Of a stretch of 61,312 bases of DNA, positions 1 to 10,398 are shown piece after piece. Position 1 is the first letter of the stretch. Each line of letters starts with the position of its first letter. A model generated the notes under the pieces. The model was not told where the DNA came from. It worked only from the letters and a program-made list of their open reading frames with translations, and did no database searches. Where the stretch lies: assembly GCA_002360945.1 (NCBI GenBank), contig DERO01000040.1, positions 1-61,312 on the forward strand. The letters run 5' to 3'. The translations under genes and the position numbers were made by a program. This DNA is from Leclercia adecarboxylata (GTDB taxonomy: Bacteria; Pseudomonadota; Gammaproteobacteria; Enterobacterales; Enterobacteriaceae).

Positions 1-200
1 AGGTTAGCTTCGAGGATCATCAGGCCGGAGTGCAGCATACAGAACCAGGTGAAGACCAGCGCTGCCAGCGACCAGAAGAACCACGCCCCGGACATCACCA
101 CCGGCAGGGAGAACATCCCTGCGCCAATGATAGTACCGCCGATGATCACCACACCGCCGAGCAGTGAGGGTGACGTTTGGGTGGTGGTAAGTGTCGCCAT
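1..200 (-). CDS. mtr: Mtr tryptophan permease, N-terminal part (cut by window edge)
   Basis: Only the first 66 codons are present. The gene starts at 200 and runs off the left edge. The product is the inner-membrane, proton-driven high-affinity tryptophan transporter of the aromatic amino acid permease family. The N-terminus [16 protein letters not shown] and the first membrane segment with [15 protein letters not shown] match E. coli Mtr almost residue for residue. A purine-rich Shine-Dalgarno stretch precedes the ATG, and a TrpR-like operator lies about 55 bases upstream. The gene stands alone beyond the deaD terminator, as in E. coli. Confidence 0.95.
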   Translation of the reverse strand, partial: MATLTTTQTSPSLLGGVVIIGGTIIGAGMFSLPVVMSGAWFFWSLAALVFTWFCMLHSGLMILEAN

Positions 201-253
201 ACAGCCTTTTCTCCAGTCAAAAATTTGGGACCTGCATCTTAATGTGCCGCACT

Positions 254-271
254 GTACCAGTACAATAGTAC
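254..271 (-). promoter_or_regulatory. Probable TrpR operator upstream of mtr
   Basis: On the minus strand the 18-mer GTACTATTGTACTGGTAC matches the trp operator palindrome GTACTAGTTAACTAGTAC at 14 of 18 positions. E. coli mtr is repressed by TrpR with tryptophan and activated by TyrR, so both place and sequence fit. No clear TyrR box was picked out by eye. Confidence 0.55.
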
Positions 272-280
272 AAAGGGAAT

Positions 281-311
281 AAAAAAAGCCCCGATATCGC
301 TATCGGGGCTG
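281..311 (-). terminator. Rho-independent terminator of deaD
   Basis: Read on the minus strand, a stem AGCCCCGATA pairs with TATCGGGGCT and is followed by seven U residues. It sits about 30 bases past the deaD stop codon. Confidence 0.85.
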
Positions 312-342
312 TATATATTACTTTACGACTGAAGCGTATGGC

Positions 343-2265
343 TTACGCGTCACGGCGACGGGTAGGTGCACCGCCATCTTCGCGACGTGGGCCACGGCTT
401 TCGCGACGCTCACCGCTGAAACGACCTGCACCTGGTGCAGCGCCTTCACGACGAGGACCACGGTTTTCACGACGCTCACCGCCACCGAAGCCACGGCCAG
501 CAGGACGATCGCCCTCACGACGCGGACCACGGTCCGGACGCGGCTGAGCATCACCCAGCAGCTGCATGTTCATCGGCTTGTTCAGGATGCGGGTACGGGT
601 AAAGTGCTGCAGCACGTCGCCCGGCATACCTTTTGGCAGCTCGATGGTGGAGTGAGTACCGAACAGCTTGATGTTACCGATGTAACGGCTGCTGATGTCG
701 CCTTCGTTAGCGATCGCGCCAACGATGTGACGAACTTCAACACCATCATCACGGCCCACTTCAATGCGGTACAGTTCCATTTCGCCAGCGTCACGACGTT
801 CGCGACGTGGACGATCTTCACCACCACGCTCCGGACGGTCGCCACGTGGGCCACGGTCGTTGCGGTCATTACGATCGCCACGACGTTCGAAACGATCGTC
901 ACGGTCACGGAATTCACGCTTAGGACGCATCGGTGCATCTGGTGGCACGATCAGAGAACGTTCCCCCTGAGCCATCTTCAGCAGAGCGGCAGCCAGCGTT
1001 TCGATATCCAGCTCTTCGCCTTCAGCGGTCGGCTGGATCTGCGCCAGCAGCGCACGGTACTGATCCAGATCGCTGCTTTCCAGCTGTTGCTGTACTTTCG
1101 CGGCGAATTTTTCCAGACGGCGTTTGCCCAGCAGATCTGCGTTAGGCAGGTCAGCTTCTGGAATAGTCAGCTTCATGGTGCGTTCGATGTTACGCAGCAG
1201 ACGACGCTCGCGGTTCTCAACGAACAGCAGTGCACGACCCGCACGACCTGCACGACCGGTACGGCCGATACGGTGAACGTAAGACTCGGAGTCCATCGGG
1301 ATGTCATAGTTAACAACCAGGCTGATACGCTCAACGTCCAGACCACGTGCTGCCACGTCGGTTGCAATCAGGATATCCAGACGACCGTCTTTCAGACGCT
1401 CCAGAGTCTGCTCACGCAGGGCCTGGTTCATGTCGCCGTTCAGCGCGGCGCTGTTGTAGCCGCTACGCTCCAGGGCTTCAGCCACTTCCAGAGTCGCGTT
1501 TTTGGTACGAACGAAGATGATCGCCGCATCAAAATCTTCTGCTTCCAGGAAACGAACCAGCGCTTCATTTTTACGCATGCCGTAAACAGACCAGTAGCTC
1601 TGGCTGATGTCCGGGCGAGTGGTGACGCTGGACTGGATACGCACTTCCTGCGGATCCTTCATGAAGCGACGGGTAATACGACGGATCGCTTCCGGCATGG
1701 TTGCAGAGAACAGAGCGGTCTGATGACCCTCCGGGATCTGCGCCATAATGGTTTCTACGTCTTCGATGAAGCCCATGCGGAGCATTTCGTCAGCTTCATC
1801 CAGTACCAGACCGCTCAGTTTAGAGAGATCCAGCGTACCGCGTTTCAGGTGATCCAGCAGACGACCCGGGGTACCGACGACGATCTGTGGGCCCTGACGC
1901 AGGGCGCGTAACTGCACGTCATAACGCTGGCCGCCGTACAGAGCAACCACGTTTACGCCGCGCATATGTTTAGAGAATTCAGTCATCGCTTCCGCAACCT
2001 GAACAGCCAGTTCACGGGTCGGAGCGAGTACGAGGATCTGCGGTGCACGCAGGTCCGGATCGATGTTGTTCAGCAGCGGCAGCGAGAACGCTGCAGTTTT
2101 ACCGCTACCAGTCTGGGCCATGCCCAGCACGTCACGACCCGCGAGCAGATGTGGGATACATTCTGCCTGGATCGGAGATGGTTTTTCGTAACCCAGATCG
2201 TTAAGGGATTCAAGGATAGGAGCCTTCAGGCCCAGATCTGCAAAAGTGGTTTCGAATTCAGCCAT
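343..2265 (-). CDS. deaD: DeaD (CsdA) cold-shock DEAD-box RNA helicase
   Basis: ATP-dependent RNA helicase that unwinds mRNA structure and helps 50S ribosome assembly and RNA decay in the cold. The 640-residue product starts at MAEFETTF; a longer in-frame reading upstream is ignored because the ATG at 2265 matches the family start and overlaps yrbN. Motifs in order: Walker A AQTGSGKT (50-57), PTRELA, DEAD (156-159), SAT (187-189), [11 protein letters not shown] of the second RecA lobe, an RNA-binding domain near 485-560, then a long arginine-, glycine- and aspartate-rich low-complexity tail slightly longer than in E. coli. It follows nlpI and yrbN on the same strand. Confidence 0.97.
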   Translation of the reverse strand: MAEFETTFADLGLKAPILESLNDLGYEKPSPIQAECIPHLLAGRDVLGMAQTGSGKTAAFSLPLLNNIDPDLRAPQILVLAPTRELAVQVAEAMTEFSKHMRGVNVVALYGGQRYDVQLRALRQGPQIVVGTPGRLLDHLKRGTLDLSKLSGLVLDEADEMLRMGFIEDVETIMAQIPEGHQTALFSATMPEAIRRITRRFMKDPQEVRIQSSVTTRPDISQSYWSVYGMRKNEALVRFLEAEDFDAAIIFVRTKNATLEVAEALERSGYNSAALNGDMNQALREQTLERLKDGRLDILIATDVAARGLDVERISLVVNYDIPMDSESYVHRIGRTGRAGRAGRALLFVENRERRLLRNIERTMKLTIPEADLPNADLLGKRRLEKFAAKVQQQLESSDLDQYRALLAQIQPTAEGEELDIETLAAALLKMAQGERSLIVPPDAPMRPKREFRDRDDRFERRGDRNDRNDRGPRGDRPERGGEDRPRRERRDAGEMELYRIEVGRDDGVEVRHIVGAIANEGDISSRYIGNIKLFGTHSTIELPKGMPGDVLQHFTRTRILNKPMNMQLLGDAQPRPDRGPRREGDRPAGRGFGGGERRENRGPRREGAAPGAGRFSGERRESRGPRREDGGAPTRRRDA

Positions 2266-2338
2266 GTAGTACGAGTGCCTCAATGTCAATGGCGGCCAGT
2301 CTACATAACTCATCGTGAAAATTTTCGGTAATTTTCAT
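2258..2338 (-). CDS. yrbN: YrbN small protein, overlapping the deaD start
   Basis: This 26-codon frame reads [20 protein letters not shown] and then ALVLHG before a TGA, and agrees closely with the E. coli small protein YrbN as I remember it. Its last 8 bases overlap the start of deaD in another frame (ATGGCTGA), so the two are translationally coupled in layout. Function is unknown in E. coli. A leader-type role in deaD translation is a reasonable inference from the overlap. It is too short for usual gene finders. Confidence 0.85.
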   Translation of the reverse strand: MKITENFHDELCRLAAIDIEALVLHG

Positions 2339-2444
2339 TGAAAGTGTGAACCGGCTCAAAGTAGGTGTATTGACGAACAACAACGCCCTCACCCGTTAAG
2401 ATGATGGCAATCAAAAAGATTACGGGCTGATGTTATGTCGTCAG

Positions 2445-3329
2445 CTATTGCTGGTCCGATTCTGCCAGGTCGTCATGCTCCTGGCCCAAGAGCGATAATT
2501 CCAACAATGCATAACGGTGCTCAACGTAGTTGTGGACGTTGTTAGCGACCGCTAATTTGAACAGTGCCGTGGCGCTGTCCATATCCCCCAGACTTAGGTA
2601 GTACTTACCTAAATAGAAGTTGGTTTCACTGAGATGCTCAGCGAGCGAGGTGTTATCCGTTGCGTCTGCCTTGAGCCTTTCCATCAGCGTTGCTTCGCTG
2701 ATGTTGCCCAGGTAGAACTCGACAATATTCCATCCCCACTGTGCCTTGTCCGATTTGTCGAAGCGTTGCTTTAACGCGTCTTTGGCCTGCTTCGCATCGA
2801 GCTTCTGCTCGACAAGGTAAAGCCACAGGCTACGGAAAGGGTCGTTAGGATCGTCTTGATAAAACGCCAGCAGATCATCTTGCGCTAACTTGTCACGACC
2901 GCCGTAATACAGGGCGATCCCGCGATTCAAGTGCGCGTAGTTGTAAGTTGGATCAAGCTCAAGTACAGAATCAAACGCTTCATAGGCAGCATCAAAATTG
3001 CCTGCCTGCGTTAAATAAATGCCTAAGTAGTTGAATACTTCCGGCATATCCGGTCGGATCGCCAGCGCTTGTGAAAAATCATTTCGCGCCAGTGCCCTCA
3101 GACCGAGACTATCATACAACACTCCGCGCTCATATAAAAGCTGTGCGCGTTCGTCATCGGTTAAAGCCCGACTGGCAAGAATTTGTTCCATGCGTGCCAG
3201 AATCACTTCCTGCTGCAAAGTCGGTTGCAGTGGCACTGCGAGGACTTCACTTTTACGCCAGGCAGAGTTGCTGCATCCTGCCAGCGTCAAAGCTGTCGCA
3301 ACGAAACACCAGCGCAGAAAAGGCTTCAT
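2445..3329 (-). CDS. nlpI: NlpI outer-membrane lipoprotein with TPR repeats
   Basis: Lipoprotein adaptor that delivers the peptidoglycan endopeptidase MepS to the protease Prc. The 294-residue start [19 protein letters not shown] gives a signal peptide with lipobox LAGC and acylated Cys19. An upstream in-frame extension would bury this signal and is rejected. Tetratricopeptide repeats cover roughly 60-280 (for example [20 protein letters not shown], then [20 protein letters not shown]). It lies 110 bases downstream of pnp on the same strand, as in E. coli, and very probably shares its transcript. Confidence 0.97.
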   Translation of the reverse strand: MKPFLRWCFVATALTLAGCSNSAWRKSEVLAVPLQPTLQQEVILARMEQILASRALTDDERAQLLYERGVLYDSLGLRALARNDFSQALAIRPDMPEVFNYLGIYLTQAGNFDAAYEAFDSVLELDPTYNYAHLNRGIALYYGGRDKLAQDDLLAFYQDDPNDPFRSLWLYLVEQKLDAKQAKDALKQRFDKSDKAQWGWNIVEFYLGNISEATLMERLKADATDNTSLAEHLSETNFYLGKYYLSLGDMDSATALFKLAVANNVHNYVEHRYALLELSLLGQEHDDLAESDQQ

Positions 3330-3400
3330 TTCCCACTCCCGAAGACAACTATTGGATGAACGTCCTGTCCCCCGGCGGCTTAACAAGGCGTCCTGCCTGA

Positions 3401-3428
3401 TAATAAGCCCCCCGCTTGCGCGGAGGGC
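3401..3428 (-). terminator. Probable terminator or attenuator after pnp
   Basis: On the minus strand GCCCTCCGC, loop GCAA, GCGGGGGGC forms a 9-bp stem with one G-U pair, followed by UUAUUAUC. The weak U tract suggests partial read-through into nlpI, which has no obvious promoter of its own in the 110-base gap. Confidence 0.55.
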
Positions 3429-3439
3429 AAACGGCAACC

Positions 3440-5572
3440 TTACTCGCCCTGTTCTGCTGCCGGAGCTTCCGGTGCAGCGGCAGAGGACTGCTCGGTCGCT
3501 TCTTTGATGCTCAGACGGATACGGCCCTGACGGTCAACTTCCAGAACTTTAACCGGAACTTCCTGACCCATCTGCAGGTAATCGGTCACTTTCTCAACGC
3601 GCTTGTCAGCGATCTGAGAGATGTGTACCAGACCTTCTTTACCGCCACCGATGGCAACGAATGCGCCAAAGTCAACGATACGGGTCACTTTACCGCTGTA
3701 GATACGGCCCACTTCGATCTCTGCGGTGATCTCTTCGATACGACGGATAGCGAATTTCGCTTTCTCGCCATCGGTCGCTGCGATCTTCACAGTACCGTCA
3801 TCTTCGATTTCGATGGTGGTGCCAGTCTCTTCGGTCAGAGCACGGATAACAGAACCGCCTTTACCGATAACGTCTTTGATCTTGTCCGGGCTGATCTTGA
3901 TGGTATGGATACGCGGTGCGAACTGAGAAATGTCGCCACGTGGCGCGTTAATCGCCTGTTCCATCACGCTCAGGATGTGCAGACGTGCACCTTTCGCCTG
4001 GTTCAGCGCAGCATGCATGATCTCTTTGGTGATGCCTTCAATTTTGATATCCATCTGCAGAGCAGAGATACCTTCGCGGGAACCCGCAACTTTGAAGTCC
4101 ATATCACCCAGGTGATCTTCGTCGCCCAGGATGTCAGACAGAACAACGTAGTTGTCGCCTTCTTTCACCAGACCCATCGCGATACCCGCAACGGCTGCTT
4201 TCACTGGAACACCCGCGTCCATCAGTGCCAGAGAAGCACCACACACGGAAGCCATGGAAGAAGAACCGTTAGATTCGGTGATTTCAGAAACTACACGAAC
4301 GGTGTACGGGAATTTGTCAGCATCCGGCATAACTGCCAGAACGCCGCGCTTCGCCAGACGACCGTGACCAATTTCACGACGCTTAGGCGAGCCTACCATA
4401 CCGGTCTCACCAACGGAGTACGGAGGGAAGTTGTAGTGGAACAGGAAGCTGTCAGTGCGCTCGCCCATCAGTTCGTCGATGTTCTGTGCGTCACGGGCAG
4501 TACCTAGGGTCGCGGTAACCAGCGCCTGAGTTTCACCACGGGTGAACAGTGCGGAACCGTGTGTACGTGGCAGAACGCCAGTGCGCACGTCCAGACCACG
4601 GATCATGTCTTTTTCACGGCCATCGATACGCGGCTCGCCTGCCAGAACGCGGCTACGAACAACGTTTTTCTCGATAGCGTGCAGAATTTCGCTCAGCTCG
4701 TTTGCGTCCAGGGACTCATCTTCTGCAACCAGCGTAGCGATGGTTTCAGATTTGATGACGTCAACCTGAGCATAACGCTCTTGCTTGTCGGTGATGCGGT
4801 AAGCATCGCTCAGACGTGCTTCAGCCTGGGCAGCAACGCGCGCGTTCAGCGCTTCGTTAACCGCTTCTGGCTGCCAGTCCCAACGTGGTTTACCGGCTTC
4901 TTTCACCAGGTCGTTGATGTTCTGGATAACGATCTGCTGCTGCTCGTGGCCAAAGACCACCGCGCCCAGCATCTGGTCTTCGCTCAGCAGTTCTGCTTCG
5001 GATTCAACCATCAGTACAGCCGCTTCGGTACCGGCAACAACCAGGTCCAGCTTGCTCTCTTTCAGCTCGTCCTGAGTTGGGTTCAGCACGTACTGGTCGT
5101 TGATGTAACCCACGCGAGCAGAACCGATTGGACCGTTGAATGGAATACCAGACAAGGACAGGGCTGCAGATGCGCCGATCATCGCCACGATGTCCGGGTT
5201 AACCTGTGGGTTAACGGAAACAACGGTCGCGATAACCTGAACTTCGTTAACGAAGCCTTCCGGGAACAGCGGGCGAACCGGGCGGTCAATCAGACGCGCA
5301 ATCAGGGTTTCGCCTTCGCTTGGACGGCCTTCACGACGGAAGAAGCCACCCGGGATTTTACCGGCAGCGTAGGTACGCTCCTGGTAGTTAACGGTCAGTG
5401 GGAAGAAGTCCTGACCTGGTTTTGCTTTTTTCTGGCCAACCACGGTTACGAATACCGCGGTGTCATCCATGCTTACCATAACGGCAGCAGTGGCCTGACG
5501 CGCCATCATGCCGGTTTCCAGCGTAACGGTGTGCTGACCGTACTGGAATTTACGAACGATCGGATTCAGCAA
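3440..5572 (-). CDS. pnp: Polynucleotide phosphorylase (PNPase)
   Basis: Phosphorolytic 3'-5' exoribonuclease, trimeric, and a core part of the RNA degradosome. The 710 residues comprise two RNase PH domains (about 1-220 and 310-540), a KH domain (near 550-610, with [15 protein letters not shown]), an S1 domain (near 620-690, with [12 protein letters not shown]) and an acidic alanine-rich tail. Translation begins at a TTG at 5572, preceded by AAGGA nine bases upstream; E. coli pnp also uses TTG. The long leader carries the RNase III hairpin used for autoregulation. One residue shorter than E. coli, in the tail. Confidence 0.97.
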   Translation of the reverse strand: MLNPIVRKFQYGQHTVTLETGMMARQATAAVMVSMDDTAVFVTVVGQKKAKPGQDFFPLTVNYQERTYAAGKIPGGFFRREGRPSEGETLIARLIDRPVRPLFPEGFVNEVQVIATVVSVNPQVNPDIVAMIGASAALSLSGIPFNGPIGSARVGYINDQYVLNPTQDELKESKLDLVVAGTEAAVLMVESEAELLSEDQMLGAVVFGHEQQQIVIQNINDLVKEAGKPRWDWQPEAVNEALNARVAAQAEARLSDAYRITDKQERYAQVDVIKSETIATLVAEDESLDANELSEILHAIEKNVVRSRVLAGEPRIDGREKDMIRGLDVRTGVLPRTHGSALFTRGETQALVTATLGTARDAQNIDELMGERTDSFLFHYNFPPYSVGETGMVGSPKRREIGHGRLAKRGVLAVMPDADKFPYTVRVVSEITESNGSSSMASVCGASLALMDAGVPVKAAVAGIAMGLVKEGDNYVVLSDILGDEDHLGDMDFKVAGSREGISALQMDIKIEGITKEIMHAALNQAKGARLHILSVMEQAINAPRGDISQFAPRIHTIKISPDKIKDVIGKGGSVIRALTEETGTTIEIEDDGTVKIAATDGEKAKFAIRRIEEITAEIEVGRIYSGKVTRIVDFGAFVAIGGGKEGLVHISQIADKRVEKVTDYLQMGQEVPVKVLEVDRQGRIRLSIKEATEQSSAAAPEAPAAEQGE

Positions 5573-5647
5573 GATTCTGTCCTTTCTTAAATGAATGACA
5601 GCACACCAGAGGCGTGCTGACGTTTAACCGGACCTTCTTCGCATCCT

Positions 5648-5699
5648 CGCGACTAATGACAACCGACACCCCCATGGGTGAAGCCTCTCATTAGCCGCG
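5648..5699 (-). promoter_or_regulatory. pnp leader hairpin (RNase III cleavage and autoregulation site)
   Basis: The arms CGCGACTAATGA and TCATTAGCCGCG pair almost perfectly (one G-U in RNA), with a second small stem ACCC/GGGT inside. The hairpin lies 76 bases upstream of the pnp start codon. In E. coli RNase III cuts an equivalent stem and PNPase then removes the 5' arm, repressing its own translation. The same intergenic space encodes the small RNA SraG on the opposite strand in E. coli; I could not confirm SraG here. Confidence 0.8.
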
Positions 5700-5770
5700 C
5701 GAACCTCTGCAATGAAGATCATTTATAGCAACAATACATTAGTTTCCAGTGAATTGCTGCGGTCTGGTTG

Positions 5771-5797
5771 AAAAAAGGGGCCATAAGGCCCCCTTTT
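5771..5797 (-). terminator. Terminator after rpsO
   Basis: On the minus strand GGGGGCC, loop UUAU, GGCCCC then UUUUUU. It is placed 17-43 bases past rpsO and ahead of pnp. The E. coli rpsO terminator also allows read-through into pnp. Confidence 0.85.
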
Positions 5798-5813
5798 CTG
5801 AAACTCGCAAGAC

Positions 5814-6161
<348 letters not shown>

Positions 6162-6235
6162 TTAAACAATTCACCAGACGTTAAGCGGCAATATTCTACC
6201 CGCCTCCCCTGCTTATCGCAAGGTAAGGCGTCAGC

Positions 6236-7180
6236 TTATGCTGGATATTCGACCACCAGACGGCGCGGCGCGACACGACCTTCGTCGTCAATTTCACCCA
6301 TGCCGATAAAGGTGTTGTCATCGCCTTCCGTAACGCGAACCAGTCCTTGATGAGGGACGTCAGTGGTGCGCACCGGGTTGCCGTTTTTGAAGTAAACGGA
6401 CGAGGTCAGTGGCAGATTGACCACCGGATAGTCCGAAGCTGGACTGTCCATCGGCATCAGCAGCGGGTCCAGCAGGTCGGCAGCGTCAATACCCTGCTCC
6501 TGAGCCTGCTCAACCAGCGCCTGCAGCTGCTCCAGCGTCACCATCCGCTCTGCCGGGTACTTGCTCACCGCCAGACGACGCAGGTAAATCACGTGCGCGC
6601 CACAGCCCAGCTTCTCACCCAGATCGTCAATGATCGTACGGATGTAAGTGCCTTTTGAGCAATGCACTTCCAGCTCCAGCTCATCACCTTCATGACGAAT
6701 GAACAGCAGTTCATACACTGTAATCGGACGGGCTTCGCGTGGCACCTCGATACCCTGGCGCGCATACTCATAGAGTTTTTTGCCCTGGTATTTCAGTGCT
6801 GAATACATCGACGGCACCTGCTCGGTGTCGCCGCGGAAACTCTCCAGCGCCGCCTCAAGCTGTGCAGCGCTGAACGTCACCGGGCGCTCTTCAACCACCT
6901 GACCATCCGCATCGGAGGTATCCGTACGCTGACCCAGCTTCGCAATCACGCGATAGCGTTTGTCGGAGTCCAGCAGATACTGGGAGAACTTCGTCGCTTC
7001 ACCCAGGCAAACCGGCAGCATGCCGGTCGCCAGCGGATCCAGCGCACCGGTATGACCCGCACGGTTAGCATTGTAGAGACGCTTTACTTTTTGCAGCACG
7101 TCGTTGCTGGAGGCACCCTGGTGCTTATCCAGCAGCAGCACGCCGTGCACGTCGCGACCGCGACGACGAGGACGACTCAT
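6236..7180 (-). CDS. truB: tRNA pseudouridine-55 synthase TruB
   Basis: Makes pseudouridine 55 in the T loop of elongator tRNAs and also acts as a tRNA folding chaperone. At 314 residues it equals the E. coli length. The catalytic aspartate is Asp48 in [14 protein letters not shown]; a C-terminal PUA-like domain covers about 250-314. Its ATG shares one base with the stop codon of rbfA (TGATG), so the two are translationally coupled within the metY-rimP-nusA-infB-rbfA-truB unit. Confidence 0.97.
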   Translation of the reverse strand: MSRPRRRGRDVHGVLLLDKHQGASSNDVLQKVKRLYNANRAGHTGALDPLATGMLPVCLGEATKFSQYLLDSDKRYRVIAKLGQRTDTSDADGQVVEERPVTFSAAQLEAALESFRGDTEQVPSMYSALKYQGKKLYEYARQGIEVPREARPITVYELLFIRHEGDELELEVHCSKGTYIRTIIDDLGEKLGCGAHVIYLRRLAVSKYPAERMVTLEQLQALVEQAQEQGIDAADLLDPLLMPMDSPASDYPVVNLPLTSSVYFKNGNPVRTTDVPHQGLVRVTEGDDNTFIGMGEIDDEGRVAPRRLVVEYPA

Positions 7181-7581
7181 CAGTCCTCCTTTTTATCGTC
7201 CGGGTTGACGCGACGCTCATCATCCTGCTTCACCACGCTGGTGACCAGGTTGGACATGCGCATCCCTTCAACCAGCGAGTTGTCGTAGAAGAAGGTCAGT
7301 TCCGGCACGATACGCAGGCGCATGGCTTTGCCCAGCAGAGAGCGGATAAAACCGGAGGCATCCTGCAGGGCTTTGATGCCCAGCTTCACCGCGGCTTCAT
7401 CCTGGTCATTCAGGAAGGTCACGAACACTTTGGCATAGGCCAGATCGCGGGACACTTCAACACCGGATACCGTCGTCATCATGCCCAGGCGTGGGTCTTT
7501 AATTTCGCGCTGCAGGATGATTGCGATCTCTTTTTGCATCTCCTGAGCAACGCGCTGCGGGCGACCAAATTCTTTCGCCAT
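7180..7581 (-). CDS. rbfA: 30S ribosome-binding factor RbfA
   Basis: Cold-shock KH-domain protein that binds the immature 30S subunit and assists 16S rRNA 5'-end maturation. The start [16 protein letters not shown] gives 133 residues, the E. coli length; a 6-residue upstream extension is rejected. A GGAG Shine-Dalgarno lies 10 bases before the ATG. A terminator-like hairpin sits only 16 bases upstream of the start codon, between infB and rbfA. The gene overlaps truB by one base. Confidence 0.97.
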   Translation of the reverse strand: MAKEFGRPQRVAQEMQKEIAIILQREIKDPRLGMMTTVSGVEVSRDLAYAKVFVTFLNDQDEAAVKLGIKALQDASGFIRSLLGKAMRLRIVPELTFFYDNSLVEGMRMSNLVTSVVKQDDERRVNPDDKKED

Positions 7582-7596
7582 AATAAATTCTCCAGA

Positions 7597-7622
7597 CAAA
7601 AAAGGGGCTCTTAGCCCCTTTT
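7597..7622 (-). terminator. Terminator-like hairpin between infB and rbfA
   Basis: On the minus strand GGGGC, UAAGA, GCCCC followed by UUUUUU, with an A-rich 5' flank. It looks like a complete intrinsic terminator but lies inside the operon, 16 bases before the rbfA start codon, so it probably attenuates rather than ends transcription. Confidence 0.7.
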
Positions 7623-7632
7623 GATAATTCTT

Positions 7633-7662
7633 GCCGGGTGGCGCGAGGCGATCCCGGCTTAC
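7633..7662. repeat. REP (palindromic unit) downstream of infB
   Basis: GCCGGGTGGCG, centre, then ATCCCGGCTTAC is a typical enterobacterial REP unit, related to those at 50114 and 56564. It lies in the transcribed infB-rbfA spacer, where REPs usually block 3' exonucleases. Confidence 0.75.
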
Positions 7663-7683
7663 ATGTGGACTAATCCGCAGGGA

Positions 7684-10374
7684 TTAATCGATGCTGCGTT
7701 GGATCTCGATGATCTCGAACACTTCGATCATATCGCCTACGCGAACGTCGTTGTAGTTCTTCACGCCGATACCACATTCCATGCCGTTACGGACTTCGTT
7801 AACGTCATCTTTGAAGCGGCGCAGGGATTCCAGCTCGCCTTCGTAGATAACCACGTTGTCACGCAGAACGCGGATTGGGTTGTGACGCTTGATGTTACCT
7901 TCGGTAACCATACAGCCCGCGATCGCACCGAATTTCGGTGATTTGAACACGTCACGGACTTCAGCCAGACCGATGATCTGCTGTTTCAGTTCCGGAGACA
8001 GCATACCGCTCATCGCTGCTTTCACTTCGTCGATCAGGTGATAGATGACGGAGTAGTAACGCAGATCCAGGCTTTCAGATTCGATCACGCGACGCGCAGA
8101 AGCATCGGCACGGACGTTGAAGCCAACCAGAATTGCGTTAGACGCTGCGGCCAGGGTTGCGTCGGTTTCGGTGATCCCACCTACACCAGAACCGATGATC
8201 TTCACTTTCACTTCGTCGGTAGACAGTTTCAGTAAAGAATCGGAGATCGCTTCCACAGAACCCTGAACGTCTGCCTTCAGAACGACGTTCACTTCGTGAA
8301 CTTCGCCTTCGGTCATGTTGGCAAACATGTTCTCGAGTTTAGATTTCTGCTGACGAGCCAGTTTAACTTCACGGAATTTGCCCTGACGGTACAGCGCAAC
8401 TTCACGCGCTTTCTTCTCGTCACGAACAACGGTCACTTCATCACCGGCAGCCGGAACACCGGACAGACCCAGGATTTCCACAGGAATGGACGGACCTGCT
8501 TCCAGCACTTCACGACCCAGTTCGTCACGCATTGCACGAACACGGCCATACTCGAAGCCACACAGCACGATGTCGCCTTTGTTCAGGGTACCTTCACGTA
8601 CCAGAACGGTAGCAACCGGGCCACGACCTTTATCCAGGAAGGATTCGATCACCGCACCGCTCGCCATACCATTGCGAACCGCTTTCAGCTCCAGAACTTC
8701 AGCCTGCAGCAGGATAGCGTTCAGCAGGTCATCGATACCGGTACCCACTTTTGCAGAAACCGGGATGAACTGAGACTCACCGCCCCACTCTTCCGGCATA
8801 ACGCCATACTGGGACAGTTCGTTTTTAACGCGATCCATATCCGCTTCTGGCTTATCGATTTTGTTCACTGCAACAACCAGAGGCACCTGCGCCGCTTTCG
8901 CGTGCTGGATAGCTTCGATTGTCTGCGGCATCACGCCATCGTCTGCTGCCACCACCAGAACAACGATATCCGTTGCCTGAGCACCACGAGCACGCATAGA
9001 GGTAAAGGCTGCGTGGCCCGGGGTATCCAGGAAGGTGATCATGCCGTTGTCGGTTTCTACGTGGTAGGCACCGATGTGCTGGGTAATGCCGCCTGCTTCG
9101 CCAGATGCAACCTTAGTAGAACGAATGTAATCGAGCAGAGAGGTTTTACCGTGGTCAACGTGACCCATGATGGTCACAACCGGTGCACGCGGCTCTGCCG
9201 CAGCGCCAGTGTCACGGTCGCTCATTACTGCTTCTTCCAGCTCGTTTTCACGACGCAGGATAACTTTGTGGCCCATCTCTTCGGCAACCAGCTGAGCAGT
9301 TTCCTGATCGATAACCTGGTTGATGGTCGCCATCGCGCCCAGTTTCATCATTGCTTTGATGACCTGAGAACCTTTAACGGCCATCTTGTTCGCCAGATCG
9401 CCAACGGTGATGGTTTCGCCAATGATAACGTCACGGTTAACGGCCTGAGCTGGCTTCTGGAAGCCTTGCTGCAGAGCGGAACCTTTACGCTTACCACCTT
9501 TACCACCGCGACCCGCTGCACGCGCTTCTTCGCGATCGGCTTTGGATTCAGCGTGCTTGTTGCCTTTCTTCTGAGGACGGGCAGTTTTCGACGCGGTGCG
9601 GGTACGGCCACGGCCACCCTCAACTTCGCGGTCGTTTTCGTCTTCTGCCTGACGCGCATGCTGAGAAGTGGTTACGTGGTAATCACTGGTGTCTTCGGTC
9701 TGTTCGACAGGATTAACACCATTCTTCTCGTTTTCTTCTGCCATACGGCGCGCTTCTTCAGCAACACGACGTGCGTCTTCTTCCAGCTTACGGCGTGCTT
9801 CTTCTTCCGCTTTACGCTTCAGTTCAGCAGCTTCATTTTCACGACGGGCTTTTTCCGTCTGGGCTGTTTTGGTCATTTCGTCAGTCTGTTGATTGCTCAC
9901 TTTGTCTTTTTCCGCCGCGTCACGCTTCGCTTTATCACTGGCATCGCGCTTCGCTTTTTCTGCGGCCTCACGTTCAGCTTTTAATTCTGCCTCACGTTTG
10001 GCAGTTGCTTCTGCCTCACGCTGAGCTTGTTCTTCCGCTTCACGCTGTGCCTGCTCTTCCGCGGCAAGGCGTTCTGCCTCTTGCGGATCACGTTTTACAA
10101 AGGTGCGCGTCTTGCGGACTTCGATTTGTACCGATTTGCTTTTGCCACCGGTACCTGGAACATTTAACGTACTGCGCGTTTTACGCTGTAACGTCAGTTT
10201 ATCAGGCGCCGAACCGTGTTCACGGTTCAGGTGCGACAATAAGGTTTGTTTCTCTTGCGCGGTCACTGAGTCATCAGCGGACTTCGGGATCCCTGCATCA
10301 GCAAATTGCTGTACCAGGCGGTCCACGGAAGTCTGAATCTCAGCAGCCAGCGTTTTTACAGTTACATCAGTCAT
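7684..10374 (-). CDS. infB: Translation initiation factor IF-2
   Basis: GTPase that places initiator fMet-tRNA in the ribosomal P site and promotes subunit joining. The 896 residues (E. coli 890) comprise an N-terminal IF2N domain, a long charged lysine-, glutamate- and arginine-rich linker (about 95-300), a second IF2N segment, the G domain near 395-560 ([20 protein letters not shown]), and C-terminal beta-barrel and fMet-tRNA-binding domains. Internal starts giving shorter IF2 forms are known in E. coli and are likely here too. It follows nusA after 24 bases. Confidence 0.98.
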   Translation of the reverse strand: MTDVTVKTLAAEIQTSVDRLVQQFADAGIPKSADDSVTAQEKQTLLSHLNREHGSAPDKLTLQRKTRSTLNVPGTGGKSKSVQIEVRKTRTFVKRDPQEAERLAAEEQAQREAEEQAQREAEATAKREAELKAEREAAEKAKRDASDKAKRDAAEKDKVSNQQTDEMTKTAQTEKARRENEAAELKRKAEEEARRKLEEDARRVAEEARRMAEENEKNGVNPVEQTEDTSDYHVTTSQHARQAEDENDREVEGGRGRTRTASKTARPQKKGNKHAESKADREEARAAGRGGKGGKRKGSALQQGFQKPAQAVNRDVIIGETITVGDLANKMAVKGSQVIKAMMKLGAMATINQVIDQETAQLVAEEMGHKVILRRENELEEAVMSDRDTGAAAEPRAPVVTIMGHVDHGKTSLLDYIRSTKVASGEAGGITQHIGAYHVETDNGMITFLDTPGHAAFTSMRARGAQATDIVVLVVAADDGVMPQTIEAIQHAKAAQVPLVVAVNKIDKPEADMDRVKNELSQYGVMPEEWGGESQFIPVSAKVGTGIDDLLNAILLQAEVLELKAVRNGMASGAVIESFLDKGRGPVATVLVREGTLNKGDIVLCGFEYGRVRAMRDELGREVLEAGPSIPVEILGLSGVPAAGDEVTVVRDEKKAREVALYRQGKFREVKLARQQKSKLENMFANMTEGEVHEVNVVLKADVQGSVEAISDSLLKLSTDEVKVKIIGSGVGGITETDATLAAASNAILVGFNVRADASARRVIESESLDLRYYSVIYHLIDEVKAAMSGMLSPELKQQIIGLAEVRDVFKSPKFGAIAGCMVTEGNIKRHNPIRVLRDNVVIYEGELESLRRFKDDVNEVRNGMECGIGVKNYNDVRVGDMIEVFEIIEIQRSID

Positions 10375-10398
10375 GCTGTTCCTTCCTGCTACAGTTTA

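Noticed and set aside
604..1911. Long open frame (435 codons) opposite deaD
   Set aside because: It is antisense to a fully conserved gene, has no recognisable domain, and is explained by strong codon bias of the sense strand.
3330..3437. N-terminal extension of NlpI
   Set aside because: It would place 36 residues before a perfect lipoprotein signal peptide; the internal ATG matches the family.
4559..5590. Long open frame opposite pnp
   Set aside because: Same cause as above. Similar shadows opposite glmM, nusA and murA were also ignored.
8296..9984. Long open frame (562 codons) opposite infB, rich in Phe and Thr
   Set aside because: Shadow of infB; composition mirrors the complement of its Glu/Lys codons and nothing supports translation.
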